From a candidate division TM6 bacterium GW2011_GWF2_37_49 (GTDB taxonomy: Bacteria > Babelota > Babeliae > Babelales > RVW-14): DNA of 64,000 nucleotides. Each line of letters starts with the position of its first letter. Positions within the stretch are counted from its first letter, which is position 1. The notes beneath the pieces were generated by a model. It had not been told where the DNA came from, did not search any database, and worked only from the letters and a program-made list of their open reading frames with translations. Location: assembly GCA_000989955.1 (NCBI GenBank), contig LBTE01000006.1, positions 183,944 through 247,943 on the forward strand. Reading direction: 5' to 3'. This document shows, one piece after another, positions 17,741 to 26,297 of the stretch. The translations under genes and the position numbers were made by a program.

Positions 17741-18007
17741 ATGTTAAACCATTTTTATTCAATAATCGTAGGTTTGGTGGTGGGCGTTGTTTATTCCATG
17801 TTATTTATAAGCAGTTTTAATGTGCGTCCAAGTGGTTCTGAGCCGTCAGGTTTACAGCAGATCTTGACATTTGCTGCTCGATTTATTTTCATTATTATAG
17901 CAGCAATTGTTTTAATCATTTATGTAAAAATTAGTATTATTTGGTTTATGCTTAGCTTGGGAATCGCGTTTTGGGGATGCGTTTTAACAAAGCTTAGGGT
18001 GAAATAA
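17741..18007 (+). CDS. Small membrane protein, probable AtpR-like subunit of an N-type ATP synthase
   Basis: 88 residues with about three hydrophobic segments (7-26, 43-63 and 64-82). A single arginine (R47) sits at the head of the second segment in TFAARFIFII, and the tail is basic (TKLRVK). AtpR proteins of N-ATPases have this size, topology and intramembrane arginine, and lie directly before atpB-atpE, exactly as here. Its stop overlaps the atpB start (TAATG). The assignment rests on position and pattern rather than strong sequence identity; an AtpI-like assembly factor is the alternative. Confidence 0.55.
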   Translation: MLNHFYSIIVGLVVGVVYSMLFISSFNVRPSGSEPSGLQQILTFAARFIFIIIAAIVLIIYVKISIIWFMLSLGIAFWGCVLTKLRVK

Positions 18008-18882
18008 TGAGTTTGAATTTATTTGATCATACAGTCATAAAGCCATTTGCAAGCCTAGGATATACTGATAATTTTTGGAATATTCACCTGGATACCATCA
18101 TTTTTACCTGGGGAGGCATGTTTTGTCTTTTTATTTTGTGCATAATTTGCCGTTATTTTATAAAAAAAGATTTAAGCTTGACCGGAACGGCTGTTGAGCA
18201 GGGTGTTGGCGCGTTGATGGGAATGATAACCGAGTCTTTTAAGAGTTTTGATTTTAATTATTTTTGCTTCATTTCAACTGTTTTTTTATTTACATTTTTT
18301 AGTTGCGTTATCGGTATTATTCCTTTTATGGATGAAGCTACAAAAGATTTAAATACTACGTTGGCAATTGGCTCGATAAGTTTTTTTTATGTTCAATACC
18401 AAAAAGTTAGAGTTGTTGGTATAAAAGGCTTTGTCCATGAGCTTTGCGAACCCATATTTCTTTTGTTTCCTGTAAATGTTGTTGGCGAGTTGGCCAAAAT
18501 CGCCTCCATGTCGTTTCGCTTGTTTGGAAACATTCTTGGTGGAGGAATAATCTTTGCAATGTTGTTGCAAATGTTAAATTATTTTAATGCTTATTTTATC
18601 TCTTTTGTTTTAACTTTTTATTCACTAGCTATTCTGGTCTATTTTTCACGAATTCAAGTGAAGTTTCCTTTTTTGGTAAAATTTGTGAAATTTGGAATGA
18701 ATGTGGCTTTTTTAATAGCATTTGCTCAAATTTTTTTTGGAATATTTGAAGGTTTGATACAAGCGTTTGTTATAACAATGCTAACGACTACATATCTTGC
18801 AATTGGAGTTCAACACGAAGAAGCCCATGAAGATGGGCATAAAAAAAAAGAAGATGAAAATTTAACAAGGGAAAATGCATGA
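18007..18882 (+). CDS. atpB: ATP synthase Fo subunit a
   Basis: Subunit a forms the ion half-channels next to the c-ring. The 291-residue protein has about six hydrophobic segments. The invariant arginine is R171 in SMSFRLFGNILGGG, preceded by the conserved ELAKIAS. The C-terminus is His/Lys/Glu-rich (HEEAHEDGHKKKEDE), which is unusual. The stop overlaps the atpE start by ATGA. F1 genes (alpha, beta, gamma, epsilon) and subunit b are not adjacent, so the Fo part stands apart here. Confidence 0.93.
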   Translation: MSLNLFDHTVIKPFASLGYTDNFWNIHLDTIIFTWGGMFCLFILCIICRYFIKKDLSLTGTAVEQGVGALMGMITESFKSFDFNYFCFISTVFLFTFFSCVIGIIPFMDEATKDLNTTLAIGSISFFYVQYQKVRVVGIKGFVHELCEPIFLLFPVNVVGELAKIASMSFRLFGNILGGGIIFAMLLQMLNYFNAYFISFVLTFYSLAILVYFSRIQVKFPFLVKFVKFGMNVAFLIAFAQIFFGIFEGLIQAFVITMLTTTYLAIGVQHEEAHEDGHKKKEDENLTRENA

Positions 18883-19853
18883 TCCTTGCCAGTCTTTTAC
18901 ACTATCTTTCTGCAGTAATAACTATTATTCTAGGTTCTCTGGGTGGAGGCATAGCTCAGGGTATTGCTGGTCTCAATTCAATTTCCGCTATGCAACGGCA
19001 ACCAATGAGCAATGACGATGCGTCAAGAGCTATGATTGTTGGACTCGCGCTAATCGAAAGCGGTGTAATAATTGCGCTTGTTACAACCTTGGTAATGTTG
19101 GTTGGCGCTCATGGTGTTTCTGTTTTGGGAGTGTCGTTTGCTGAGCTAGGCATTGCTCTTGCGGTTGGATGTGCTGCTATATCGATAAGTATTGCATCAA
19201 GTCAGGTTGTTAGGGCTTGCACGCATGCAATATCGCGACAACCTCTTTTTGCCTCAAAAATATTCACATTTATGTTATTAACCCAGTCAATAATTGAAGC
19301 ACCAATAATTTTTGCCTTTATCGTTGGGCTTATTATCAGATCAAGTACTACGCCGGACTTAACTATAGCCAATGGGCTTAGGTTATTATCTGCTGGACTT
19401 GTGCTGGCGATTGGCTGCATTGGCCCTGCGATAGGACAAGCTATATTCGCTAGGGCTGCGTGTACTAGCATAGGCCTGAATAAAAATGCTTACAGTAAGA
19501 TATTTCCATTCACCTTGATTTCGGAGGCTGTTATTGAAACTCCGGTAATTTTTTGCTTGCTGTTTTCATTTATTATTCTGTTTACAAATTTTCCGGGAGG
19601 AGATGCAAATTTGACTATGCCTTGCGTGATGCTTTTTGCATCCGTTTTTTGCATATGTCTTGGTGCTCTAGGCGCTGCAATTGCCATAGGCAGAATATCT
19701 GCAGTTAGCTGTTTGCAGATAGCTAATAATGAAGCAGCTTATGGAACAATATTAAGAACAAATCTTTTAACAATTGCATTCATAGAGTCGACGTTAATCT
19801 ACTCGCTGATCACATCTTTGCTTCTAGTGACAAAAATTCCGGGCACGCTTTAA
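18879..19853 (+). CDS. atpE: ATP synthase c subunit with four fused hairpins (Na+-type motifs)
   Basis: A normal c subunit is about 80-90 residues with two helices. This one has 324 residues and four consecutive hairpins. The ion-binding glutamates are E60, E140, E220 and E303, so the repeats are 80, 80 and 83 residues apart. Na+-type ligands appear in places: Gln27 (GGGIAQG) and Gln187 (GPAIGQA) in first helices, and IESTLIYSL (E303, S304, Y308) in the last hairpin, which matches the ESTxxY motif of Na+ c-rings. Hairpins 1 and 2 keep RQP loops; 3 and 4 have diverged loops. Every hairpin keeps its carboxylate, unlike fused c subunits that lose sites. Ion specificity is inference. Confidence 0.88.
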   Translation: MILASLLHYLSAVITIILGSLGGGIAQGIAGLNSISAMQRQPMSNDDASRAMIVGLALIESGVIIALVTTLVMLVGAHGVSVLGVSFAELGIALAVGCAAISISIASSQVVRACTHAISRQPLFASKIFTFMLLTQSIIEAPIIFAFIVGLIIRSSTTPDLTIANGLRLLSAGLVLAIGCIGPAIGQAIFARAACTSIGLNKNAYSKIFPFTLISEAVIETPVIFCLLFSFIILFTNFPGGDANLTMPCVMLFASVFCICLGALGAAIAIGRISAVSCLQIANNEAAYGTILRTNLLTIAFIESTLIYSLITSLLLVTKIPGTL

Positions 19854-19886
19854 CCGCGTCAATAAATAAAGGAAAGAGGATTAGTT

Positions 19887-21059
19887 ATGAAGGATAACCA
19901 TGTTCATGTGCTGTATATAATAACAAAGTTAGAGTTGGGCGGAGCTCAAAAAGTTTGTCTTAATCTTGCACATGGAATAAATATCAATGGACATTCATCG
20001 AGTTTAATATCAGGCACTGAAGGCGTTTTTGTTTCAGAAGCAAAAAAGCTAAAATCAACGTTTTTACTAGATAACTTTAAGCGTGAGGTTGGATTTAATG
20101 GGCTTTGGAATGAATTCAAATTATTTACTCAAATAATAGCAATTATTAAAAAATTAAAAAAAGAATATCCAAATTTAGTTGTACATACTCATAGCACTAA
20201 GGCTGGAATTATTGGACGTTGGGCAGCTTTTTTTGCAGGAGTCAAAACAATAATACACACAGTGCATGGATTTGGGTTCAATGATTATCAATCAAAATTG
20301 AAAAAAAGCGCAATATTGTTTGTTGAATATTTAACATGTTTAATAACAACGCATTTTGTTTGCGTTTCGCAAAAAGATCGTGAATTAGGTATAAAAAAAT
20401 TTCCAAAATTTGGCTTGAAAAGTTCAATCATCAGAGCTGCAGCCGAATGGGAAAAATTTTATACGCCAGCCAAGCTTGTTCCACAAGCGTTTGGCAGTGG
20501 TTTCGATAAATTTGTGATTGGCACAGTATCGTGCTTTAAACCACAAAAAAATTTATTTGATTTATTGAATGCGTTTAAAATAGTGTATCAGCAGATTGAT
20601 TTGGAGATGCGTGATCAAGTGCAACTTCAAATAATCGGAGATGGCGTCATGCGTGGCATGATTGAGCACTGGATAAACATGAACAATTTAACAGGCAGTG
20701 TTGTTTTGTTGGGCTGGCAAGATAATACTGCAAAATTTATGCGAAAATGGAATGTTTTTAGCATGAGCTCTTTATGGGAAGGCCTGCCAATAGCTATAAT
20801 TGAGGCTAGGCTTTGTAGATTGCCAGTGGTGGCTTATGACGTTGGTGGAATTTTTGAAGTAATTTTTAATGATAAAAACGGCTTTCTGGTTCCACCAAAA
20901 AACATTGATTTATTAGCGAAAAAATTAAAATTATTAGTTGAAAATCCAAGTTTGGCCGTGCAAATGGGGCAATTTAACGATGAGTTGAGTGAATTCAGCG
21001 ATACTGTAATGCTCCAAAAACACATTGATCTGTATTGCAAACTTACAGGTTTTAATTAA
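19887..21059 (+). CDS. Family 4 glycosyltransferase
   Basis: Probable retaining glycosyltransferase acting at the cytoplasmic membrane in surface polysaccharide or LPS assembly. The N-terminal Rossmann-like domain opens with LYIITKLELGGAQKVCLNLA (about residues 9-28) and includes HTHSTKAG and THTVHGFG-like positions. The C-terminal GT-B domain has GTVSCFKPQKNL (about 212-223), LIGDG-type QIIGDGVMR, and the donor-site EGLPIAIIEA with its two glutamates, then VGGIFEVI. At 390 residues it is a typical length. GGAAAGAGGA precedes ATG 19887. It follows atpE by 33 bp, perhaps by chance of operon order. Acceptor unknown. Confidence 0.87.
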   Translation: MKDNHVHVLYIITKLELGGAQKVCLNLAHGININGHSSSLISGTEGVFVSEAKKLKSTFLLDNFKREVGFNGLWNEFKLFTQIIAIIKKLKKEYPNLVVHTHSTKAGIIGRWAAFFAGVKTIIHTVHGFGFNDYQSKLKKSAILFVEYLTCLITTHFVCVSQKDRELGIKKFPKFGLKSSIIRAAAEWEKFYTPAKLVPQAFGSGFDKFVIGTVSCFKPQKNLFDLLNAFKIVYQQIDLEMRDQVQLQIIGDGVMRGMIEHWINMNNLTGSVVLLGWQDNTAKFMRKWNVFSMSSLWEGLPIAIIEARLCRLPVVAYDVGGIFEVIFNDKNGFLVPPKNIDLLAKKLKLLVENPSLAVQMGQFNDELSEFSDTVMLQKHIDLYCKLTGFN

Positions 21060-21164
21060 TTTTATTAGTCAGATGCTACTTTTTGCAGCTTTATGTAACT
21101 ATTCAGGTGCCATCCGTAAAATACCAAAACGCTATGTTTAATTTTCAGTTAATTTTTTCATCTT

Positions 21165-21407
21165 CAAAACATGCATAGGCAGATTGATACATCGACTATG
21201 GCATCTCGCATGCGGCTATTCATCAGAGCTACAAAGAAAATAATAAATTTTTACACCTCGCCAGCAACATGTGATTGAGTGGGGCTTGCCGAATAAAAAT
21301 TTTCAAAATAAGGAAAAATGCCACTGCCATTTACAGCTAGCTTCCAATCGTAGATTTACAACCAAACGCAAAAAGCTTTATTTTAGGTACTTTAACAACT
21401 TGGAATT
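21165..21407 (+). repeat. Intergenic repeat, B-type copy 2 (inverted relative to the other B copies)
   Basis: Reverse complement of the B-type element, located in the 526-bp gap after the glycosyltransferase and before the PPDK-like gene. Because the upstream gene is on the plus strand, it keeps the same orientation relative to the preceding gene as all other copies. The remainder of 21060-21585 shows no ORF or RNA gene that I can support. Confidence 0.87.
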
Positions 21408-21585
21408 GTATTATTTGAAGAAGGTTTGATATGTACGCGGCCAATGTATGTAACTGAAAATTAATTTTGGTTGGGTATTGATTTTTTCAATAATTGACAT
21501 CATAGATACATTTTTCATATTCTCAACTCTATAGATATGATATCTCATCATAAAAAATGAAATCGGAGAGAGTGAGCAATTTAGT

Positions 21586-24500
21586 ATGAATGTAAGGCAA
21601 TGTTTGTATTTATTCTTTTTTGTTTTTGTGTCCCAAACAATTTATACGATGGAGGATGCTGAGGGGAAAGCTCAAGGTTCTGGAATAGCAATCGCTGCGT
21701 CCAAACATGATAATGAATTTGTTGCGAGATACAACGATTTAAGGGCAAAATCGTTGATTATTCTATTAAAAATGACGACTATTATAAAATCATTTATTGC
21801 TTCGATTGCAGATTCGTTTTCTCGCTGGTGGCCAACAAGTGCTGCTATCACGAAACAGGCTGTAGTAGCAGGTCCTGAGGTGCCTGCATTTGCTGAATGG
21901 CAGGGATCTGCTGAAAAAAGAGAGCCTGAAGTTAATTTGGAATGGGGAGATTTTCAGGAAAATATACCAAAACTTGAACCGAAACAAAAACAGCTTACTG
22001 AAGCTAAAGAAGGTGCCATTAGCCGAGTGCCAGGTGAAGTCGAATCTGCCGTTCGAACGCCAGCTAGTCCAAAATGGGGTAATGCTAGATTAAATGGTTT
22101 AATAGGTTACTTTCGAGACTATCACTACAACGAGAAAGCGCTTGACTATGTTGCTGTAACAAAGGGCCATGGATATAAAGCCGCAAATTTGATTGAACTA
22201 CAAAATTTATGTGAATCATACAAAGCGGTAAAGGTCCCAGGTGGTTGCAACATAAAAGTGCCAACCTTTGCCTGTATATCATCCAACGAAATAATAAAAT
22301 TTTTACAAGAAAAATGTAATTTTAACATAAACACTGCCTGGGAAGCTTTGCCAAAACCAGAATTACAAGCCTTGTTTGATGCGCAAAAATTTCCGGATGG
22401 ATTTTTGGATACATTGAAAAAAAATATTGAAGATGTGGTGTTGGGCAAAATTAAGAATTTAAAAAATGTCTCAGTTGATGAAATTATACAATCATTTTCT
22501 GCCGAAACTCAAGCAGGGATAAGAAGGTTATTTGCTGAAATACACGACGATGATCGACTTGTGATACGCAGTACAGGCCCTGAGGATAAAGAAGACCTTG
22601 CAAATGCAGGTGGCAATGAAAGCGTTGCCAACGTTCAAAAAGAAGTTAAAGACATTTTAAATGCGATGGCAATTGTTGTTAGTTCGTACTTTAGTACAAA
22701 ATCAATGACTCAGCGCTTGTGTGCAAAAGACACAAATTTGTTTAGAGCTCCATTTATTCCTGTTTTATTTCAAAAAATGATTGGAGAGGTGGCGCGAGAA
22801 AAGCCTGCAGTAGGTATTAATGCCATGGAGCGCAAAATTATAACTCGCTGCGGTGTGATGTATACAGAAGAACCAGAAGGCGGTATTTACAACATCACGA
22901 ACCAGGCGGCCAAAGCAAGTGGAGGCAAGACCAGAACATTGGGTCTAACATTAATTCAATCTTCATACGGATATAACGAGGGGGTAGTAAACAGCATTGT
23001 GCCTGTGGATAGCATCTACGTTGATAGAGACATTCAAGAACATTCGGTTGTAGTGCCAAAATTATTCAGGCTTGTTCCCACTACAAAGGCTGAGCAGGAC
23101 GCAGATTTGGCTGCCCGCAGACCCATTAAAAAATTAAAACGTATCGACAATGCGCCTGTTTTTGCCAATCGTATATCTTTGCATGACGGTACGGCAAAAG
23201 ACCTCAAATTTATTGCTGATCTGCTTGAAGCGTATTATCAAAAGCCCATGGATGTGGAGTTTGTTATTGATGAAAACACAGCAACAATTTTTCTCGTGCA
23301 GGCCAGACCAATTCCACACGCCAAAACAGAGCCTGCTTCACATCTGACAATTGATTTTAATCGGTACAAGAACCATGTTATCGATGCAGAAATGATTGTG
23401 GGAGCCGGTGGAGCATTAAAGTTTATCTCAGATCCCAAACAAATAATAATTGAAGAATCGATTGGGCAGGCGCTGCGCAAGTATCAGGACCAAAAAACGG
23501 ATAAAAAAGGAGTTGTTTGCGTGGTGATTGGAGAAAATGCGCCAACAACATCGCATGAATCTGCAACTTTTAGAGGTGAGGGCAAGCCTGTAATGTATTT
23601 AAAAGACTTTAAAAAATATGCAGAATCATTTAAGCAATCAGGCGGTAAATTCGTAGTTGACGTCCAGCAGGGCAAAATTGTTAATTGGGCAATGGCGGGC
23701 TTTGCACAAAAAAATCTTGCCGAAATTTTATCCGATCATTTGATCTCATCGATCGGATGGTTTTCTTATCCTATTCACAAATCCATTTCTCTTTATTCGG
23801 AGCGAAAAATAAATGACGAGCGCGATGTGCCAACGATGGAGAGCGTGTTTGGACCACAAATTAAAAATGAAAATTTTGCAGATGTTGCAGCTAAATATCA
23901 AGTGTTTGTCCAGCAGTTGAGCCTCCATTTTTTTATTCAAAAACTTAAATCCAAAGAGACTCGGTCGCAGGACTCTGTATTTTTGGCTTTAAGTGGACTG
24001 CTGCATTACATTGGATATGCGATGCAAAGGATGAAGAAGTCTGAATTTCAAAGCACTGAAATTAATATTTTAAATAATTTTATTTTGTATTATTGCAAAA
24101 AAATTCTCAATCTTTGGAAAGAACCTCAGCCAGACGATTTGGCATTTAGGATGAATTATCTATTTTTGGTTAATAAGCTTGAAGCACTGATTTATCAGCA
24201 ACCCAAAAACGAAATTCTTAACGGATATTCTGTTGCGCAAATTTTAAGAACATTAAAAGAAGATCAACAAGTACGCTCTGCGCCTGTTTTGGCCAACGCA
24301 AATGTTTTCACTGTTCAACTTGCAAAATTAGGATTGCATGCATTAACCCCTGAACTGCGCAACGATTGTGTGACATTTGTGGCTGAGGCCCAGACTTTGA
24401 ATAAGTACTTGCAATTTGACCTAAGGCAGCTTGTTCTCAAAATTGCAGAGCTTGATGTATCCGAAATGTGGCTTCATACCTCATTTGCGCAAAGTGCAGG

Positions 24501-26244
24501 AAAAAATGCACAAGCTAGGCTGACAGATTTGTTAAACGAAGTTTTTGTGGCAGAGGAGATTAAAACAACAACCGGCAAAACTCTTAAAATATCCCATCTG
24601 AAGCCATTTTTGTCTGAACTCAGCTCTTACAAGCAAAAAATCGATGCCTTGAATCTTGAAGGCGTTGTTGACCCGTCAAAATTTTTAAAAGTGTGGGAAG
24701 ACTTTTTTAAAAATGTATTAAGTTATTTTATTTCTGATGAATTTAAAACAGCATTTGTAAAATCTCAAACAAAAATCGAAAAATTGGTAGCCATAACGCT
24801 TATGGAGGCGTTAATATCAAAATACGATTCATCAATAAAAGCTATGGAAAATAGTGGAGAATTTAAAATTGTTGATTATGATATGCCGCAAAACATCAAG
24901 GAAGTTATAGAATCAATCAATGGCTTCAGTACGGTTTACAAGGAGATTAATGAGAAAAGAAATAGAATTTTTACATTTAGTTTTATGCTTTATTATTACT
25001 TTATCATCTTGCAGCAATGGTATGATTTACTAGAAGCTGCTGGTATCAGGTTAGTGAATTATTATTTGAGTAAAGATTTGGTTAAAGATGTAATTCAGTG
25101 GCCTTCGGTGTCAGGCAAATATACATTTGCCAAAGCGTTACTAAGCTGCTCAAAACAGACTAATAAATTTGAGCAACTTCAGGTCAGGCCGGATGGTAGC
25201 TTTAATGTTAATATATCAATGCTTGGCTCAGGAGCTGATTTATGTAGCGGTGAGCTTCAAACATTGGAAGAATTTTTTACTTTTACGCACCAAAGTATTG
25301 CGGTTATCATTGGCAAATTATTGGACAATTATGGTCCACCAGAAGAAAGTTTTCCGAATGTTGTCAAACGTTTAATATCTAAGATACGTGAATTGAAATT
25401 GCCTTTAGAATTAGGGGCGGTGTATCCGTTGTCAAAAAAATTAGAAAATAAATCATTAATACTAAAATATAATTGCCCGCTTGGACAACACAGCGCATTG
25501 ATTAACATCGAATACAAAAGTTCTAAAACAGCAAAACAAAAGCCTTTGTTAAATGTATCGGTAGCTATATTCGGTGACGACCAATGCGCCAGATTTTCGG
25601 TAGCCAGGGACTATGTTGAGATATATTGTTCTGCTAGTGGGTTGACGCCAGACAAAACAGTTCTCGAATTTAAGCAGGCTGAAAAGGAAATTCAATGTAC
25701 ATGGGCTGTGCAAGGCTCTTATCAGGACAACGACGAAGTAATTGCTGGAGTGGTAGCTGGTATTGAATTGTCGATAATGATGACTATTTTGACGAAAAAA
25801 TTGCCAATTTATGGGTATTTTTCTAAAGAAGGGGTCACTCAACGAAAAATTGGTGAAAAGACAATAGAGCTATCTGCACAGGATGGTAGATCCAGAATTT
25901 GTTTGCCTTTAGATTATGTTGTTGATCCAACCATGCCAATATTTTACCTGGGGATCCCTAATGAAATGCAAAAACAGCTTTTACGAAAGATATTAGACAA
26001 ACTTGCTGATTCACATAGCGATTACTCAATAAACACAAAAATTCTTTTGTACAAGAATGGGTTTGATTTATTAAATGCTCCTGAGATAAAATATTATGGG
26101 ATAACAAAAGATAATTTTAATCTTGAATATCTCCAACAATCAACTTCTGCACAACAAGCTAGAGACCAAAAATACTACTACGAATTGGCTTGTAAACGAT
26201 ACGATGAGTTAAATGCAAATATTAAAAAAATGTTGGAGCTTTGA
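21586..26244 (+). CDS. Very large secreted protein with PPDK/PEP-synthase-like ATP-grasp and swivelling domains
   Basis: 1552 residues starting with a signal-peptide-like MNVRQCLYLFFFVFVSQTIY. A PPDK_N-type domain covers roughly 175-600: GYKAANLIE with Lys198, VIRSTGPEDKED with Arg328, NEGVVNS, then VEFVIDENTATIFLVQARP. A swivelling-like segment follows with TTSHESATFRGEGKPV, where His657 is at the phospho-carrier position. No PEP-binding TIM barrel is visible. About 850 further residues are unrecognised and largely helical. Cytosolic PPDK and PEP synthase are not exported, so a carbon-metabolism role is doubtful; an exported phosphotransferase or effector is an inference. GAGAG lies upstream of ATG 21586. 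Confidence 0.7.
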   Translation: MNVRQCLYLFFFVFVSQTIYTMEDAEGKAQGSGIAIAASKHDNEFVARYNDLRAKSLIILLKMTTIIKSFIASIADSFSRWWPTSAAITKQAVVAGPEVPAFAEWQGSAEKREPEVNLEWGDFQENIPKLEPKQKQLTEAKEGAISRVPGEVESAVRTPASPKWGNARLNGLIGYFRDYHYNEKALDYVAVTKGHGYKAANLIELQNLCESYKAVKVPGGCNIKVPTFACISSNEIIKFLQEKCNFNINTAWEALPKPELQALFDAQKFPDGFLDTLKKNIEDVVLGKIKNLKNVSVDEIIQSFSAETQAGIRRLFAEIHDDDRLVIRSTGPEDKEDLANAGGNESVANVQKEVKDILNAMAIVVSSYFSTKSMTQRLCAKDTNLFRAPFIPVLFQKMIGEVAREKPAVGINAMERKIITRCGVMYTEEPEGGIYNITNQAAKASGGKTRTLGLTLIQSSYGYNEGVVNSIVPVDSIYVDRDIQEHSVVVPKLFRLVPTTKAEQDADLAARRPIKKLKRIDNAPVFANRISLHDGTAKDLKFIADLLEAYYQKPMDVEFVIDENTATIFLVQARPIPHAKTEPASHLTIDFNRYKNHVIDAEMIVGAGGALKFISDPKQIIIEESIGQALRKYQDQKTDKKGVVCVVIGENAPTTSHESATFRGEGKPVMYLKDFKKYAESFKQSGGKFVVDVQQGKIVNWAMAGFAQKNLAEILSDHLISSIGWFSYPIHKSISLYSERKINDERDVPTMESVFGPQIKNENFADVAAKYQVFVQQLSLHFFIQKLKSKETRSQDSVFLALSGLLHYIGYAMQRMKKSEFQSTEINILNNFILYYCKKILNLWKEPQPDDLAFRMNYLFLVNKLEALIYQQPKNEILNGYSVAQILRTLKEDQQVRSAPVLANANVFTVQLAKLGLHALTPELRNDCVTFVAEAQTLNKYLQFDLRQLVLKIAELDVSEMWLHTSFAQSAGKNAQARLTDLLNEVFVAEEIKTTTGKTLKISHLKPFLSELSSYKQKIDALNLEGVVDPSKFLKVWEDFFKNVLSYFISDEFKTAFVKSQTKIEKLVAITLMEALISKYDSSIKAMENSGEFKIVDYDMPQNIKEVIESINGFSTVYKEINEKRNRIFTFSFMLYYYFIILQQWYDLLEAAGIRLVNYYLSKDLVKDVIQWPSVSGKYTFAKALLSCSKQTNKFEQLQVRPDGSFNVNISMLGSGADLCSGELQTLEEFFTFTHQSIAVIIGKLLDNYGPPEESFPNVVKRLISKIRELKLPLELGAVYPLSKKLENKSLILKYNCPLGQHSALINIEYKSSKTAKQKPLLNVSVAIFGDDQCARFSVARDYVEIYCSASGLTPDKTVLEFKQAEKEIQCTWAVQGSYQDNDEVIAGVVAGIELSIMMTILTKKLPIYGYFSKEGVTQRKIGEKTIELSAQDGRSRICLPLDYVVDPTMPIFYLGIPNEMQKQLLRKILDKLADSHSDYSINTKILLYKNGFDLLNAPEIKYYGITKDNFNLEYLQQSTSAQQARDQKYYYELACKRYDELNANIKKMLEL

Positions 26245-26267
26245 AGTTGCGTGTTTGGCATGCAACT
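26245..26267. terminator. Weak stem-loop between convergent genes
   Basis: AGTTGC (26245-26250) pairs with GCAACT (26262-26267) across an 11-nt loop, right after the PPDK-like stop and 31 bp before the pbp stop. The stem is short and lacks a strong T run, so a terminator role is only suggested by position. Confidence 0.3.
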
Positions 26268-26297
26268 AAATTTGCTGACACAGCTCAATCTATTAAA

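Noticed and set aside
18879..19853. V-type ATPase proteolipid K
   Set aside because: The gene is directly behind an F-type subunit a with the SFRLFGN arginine motif, and the RQP loops are of F-type c subunits.
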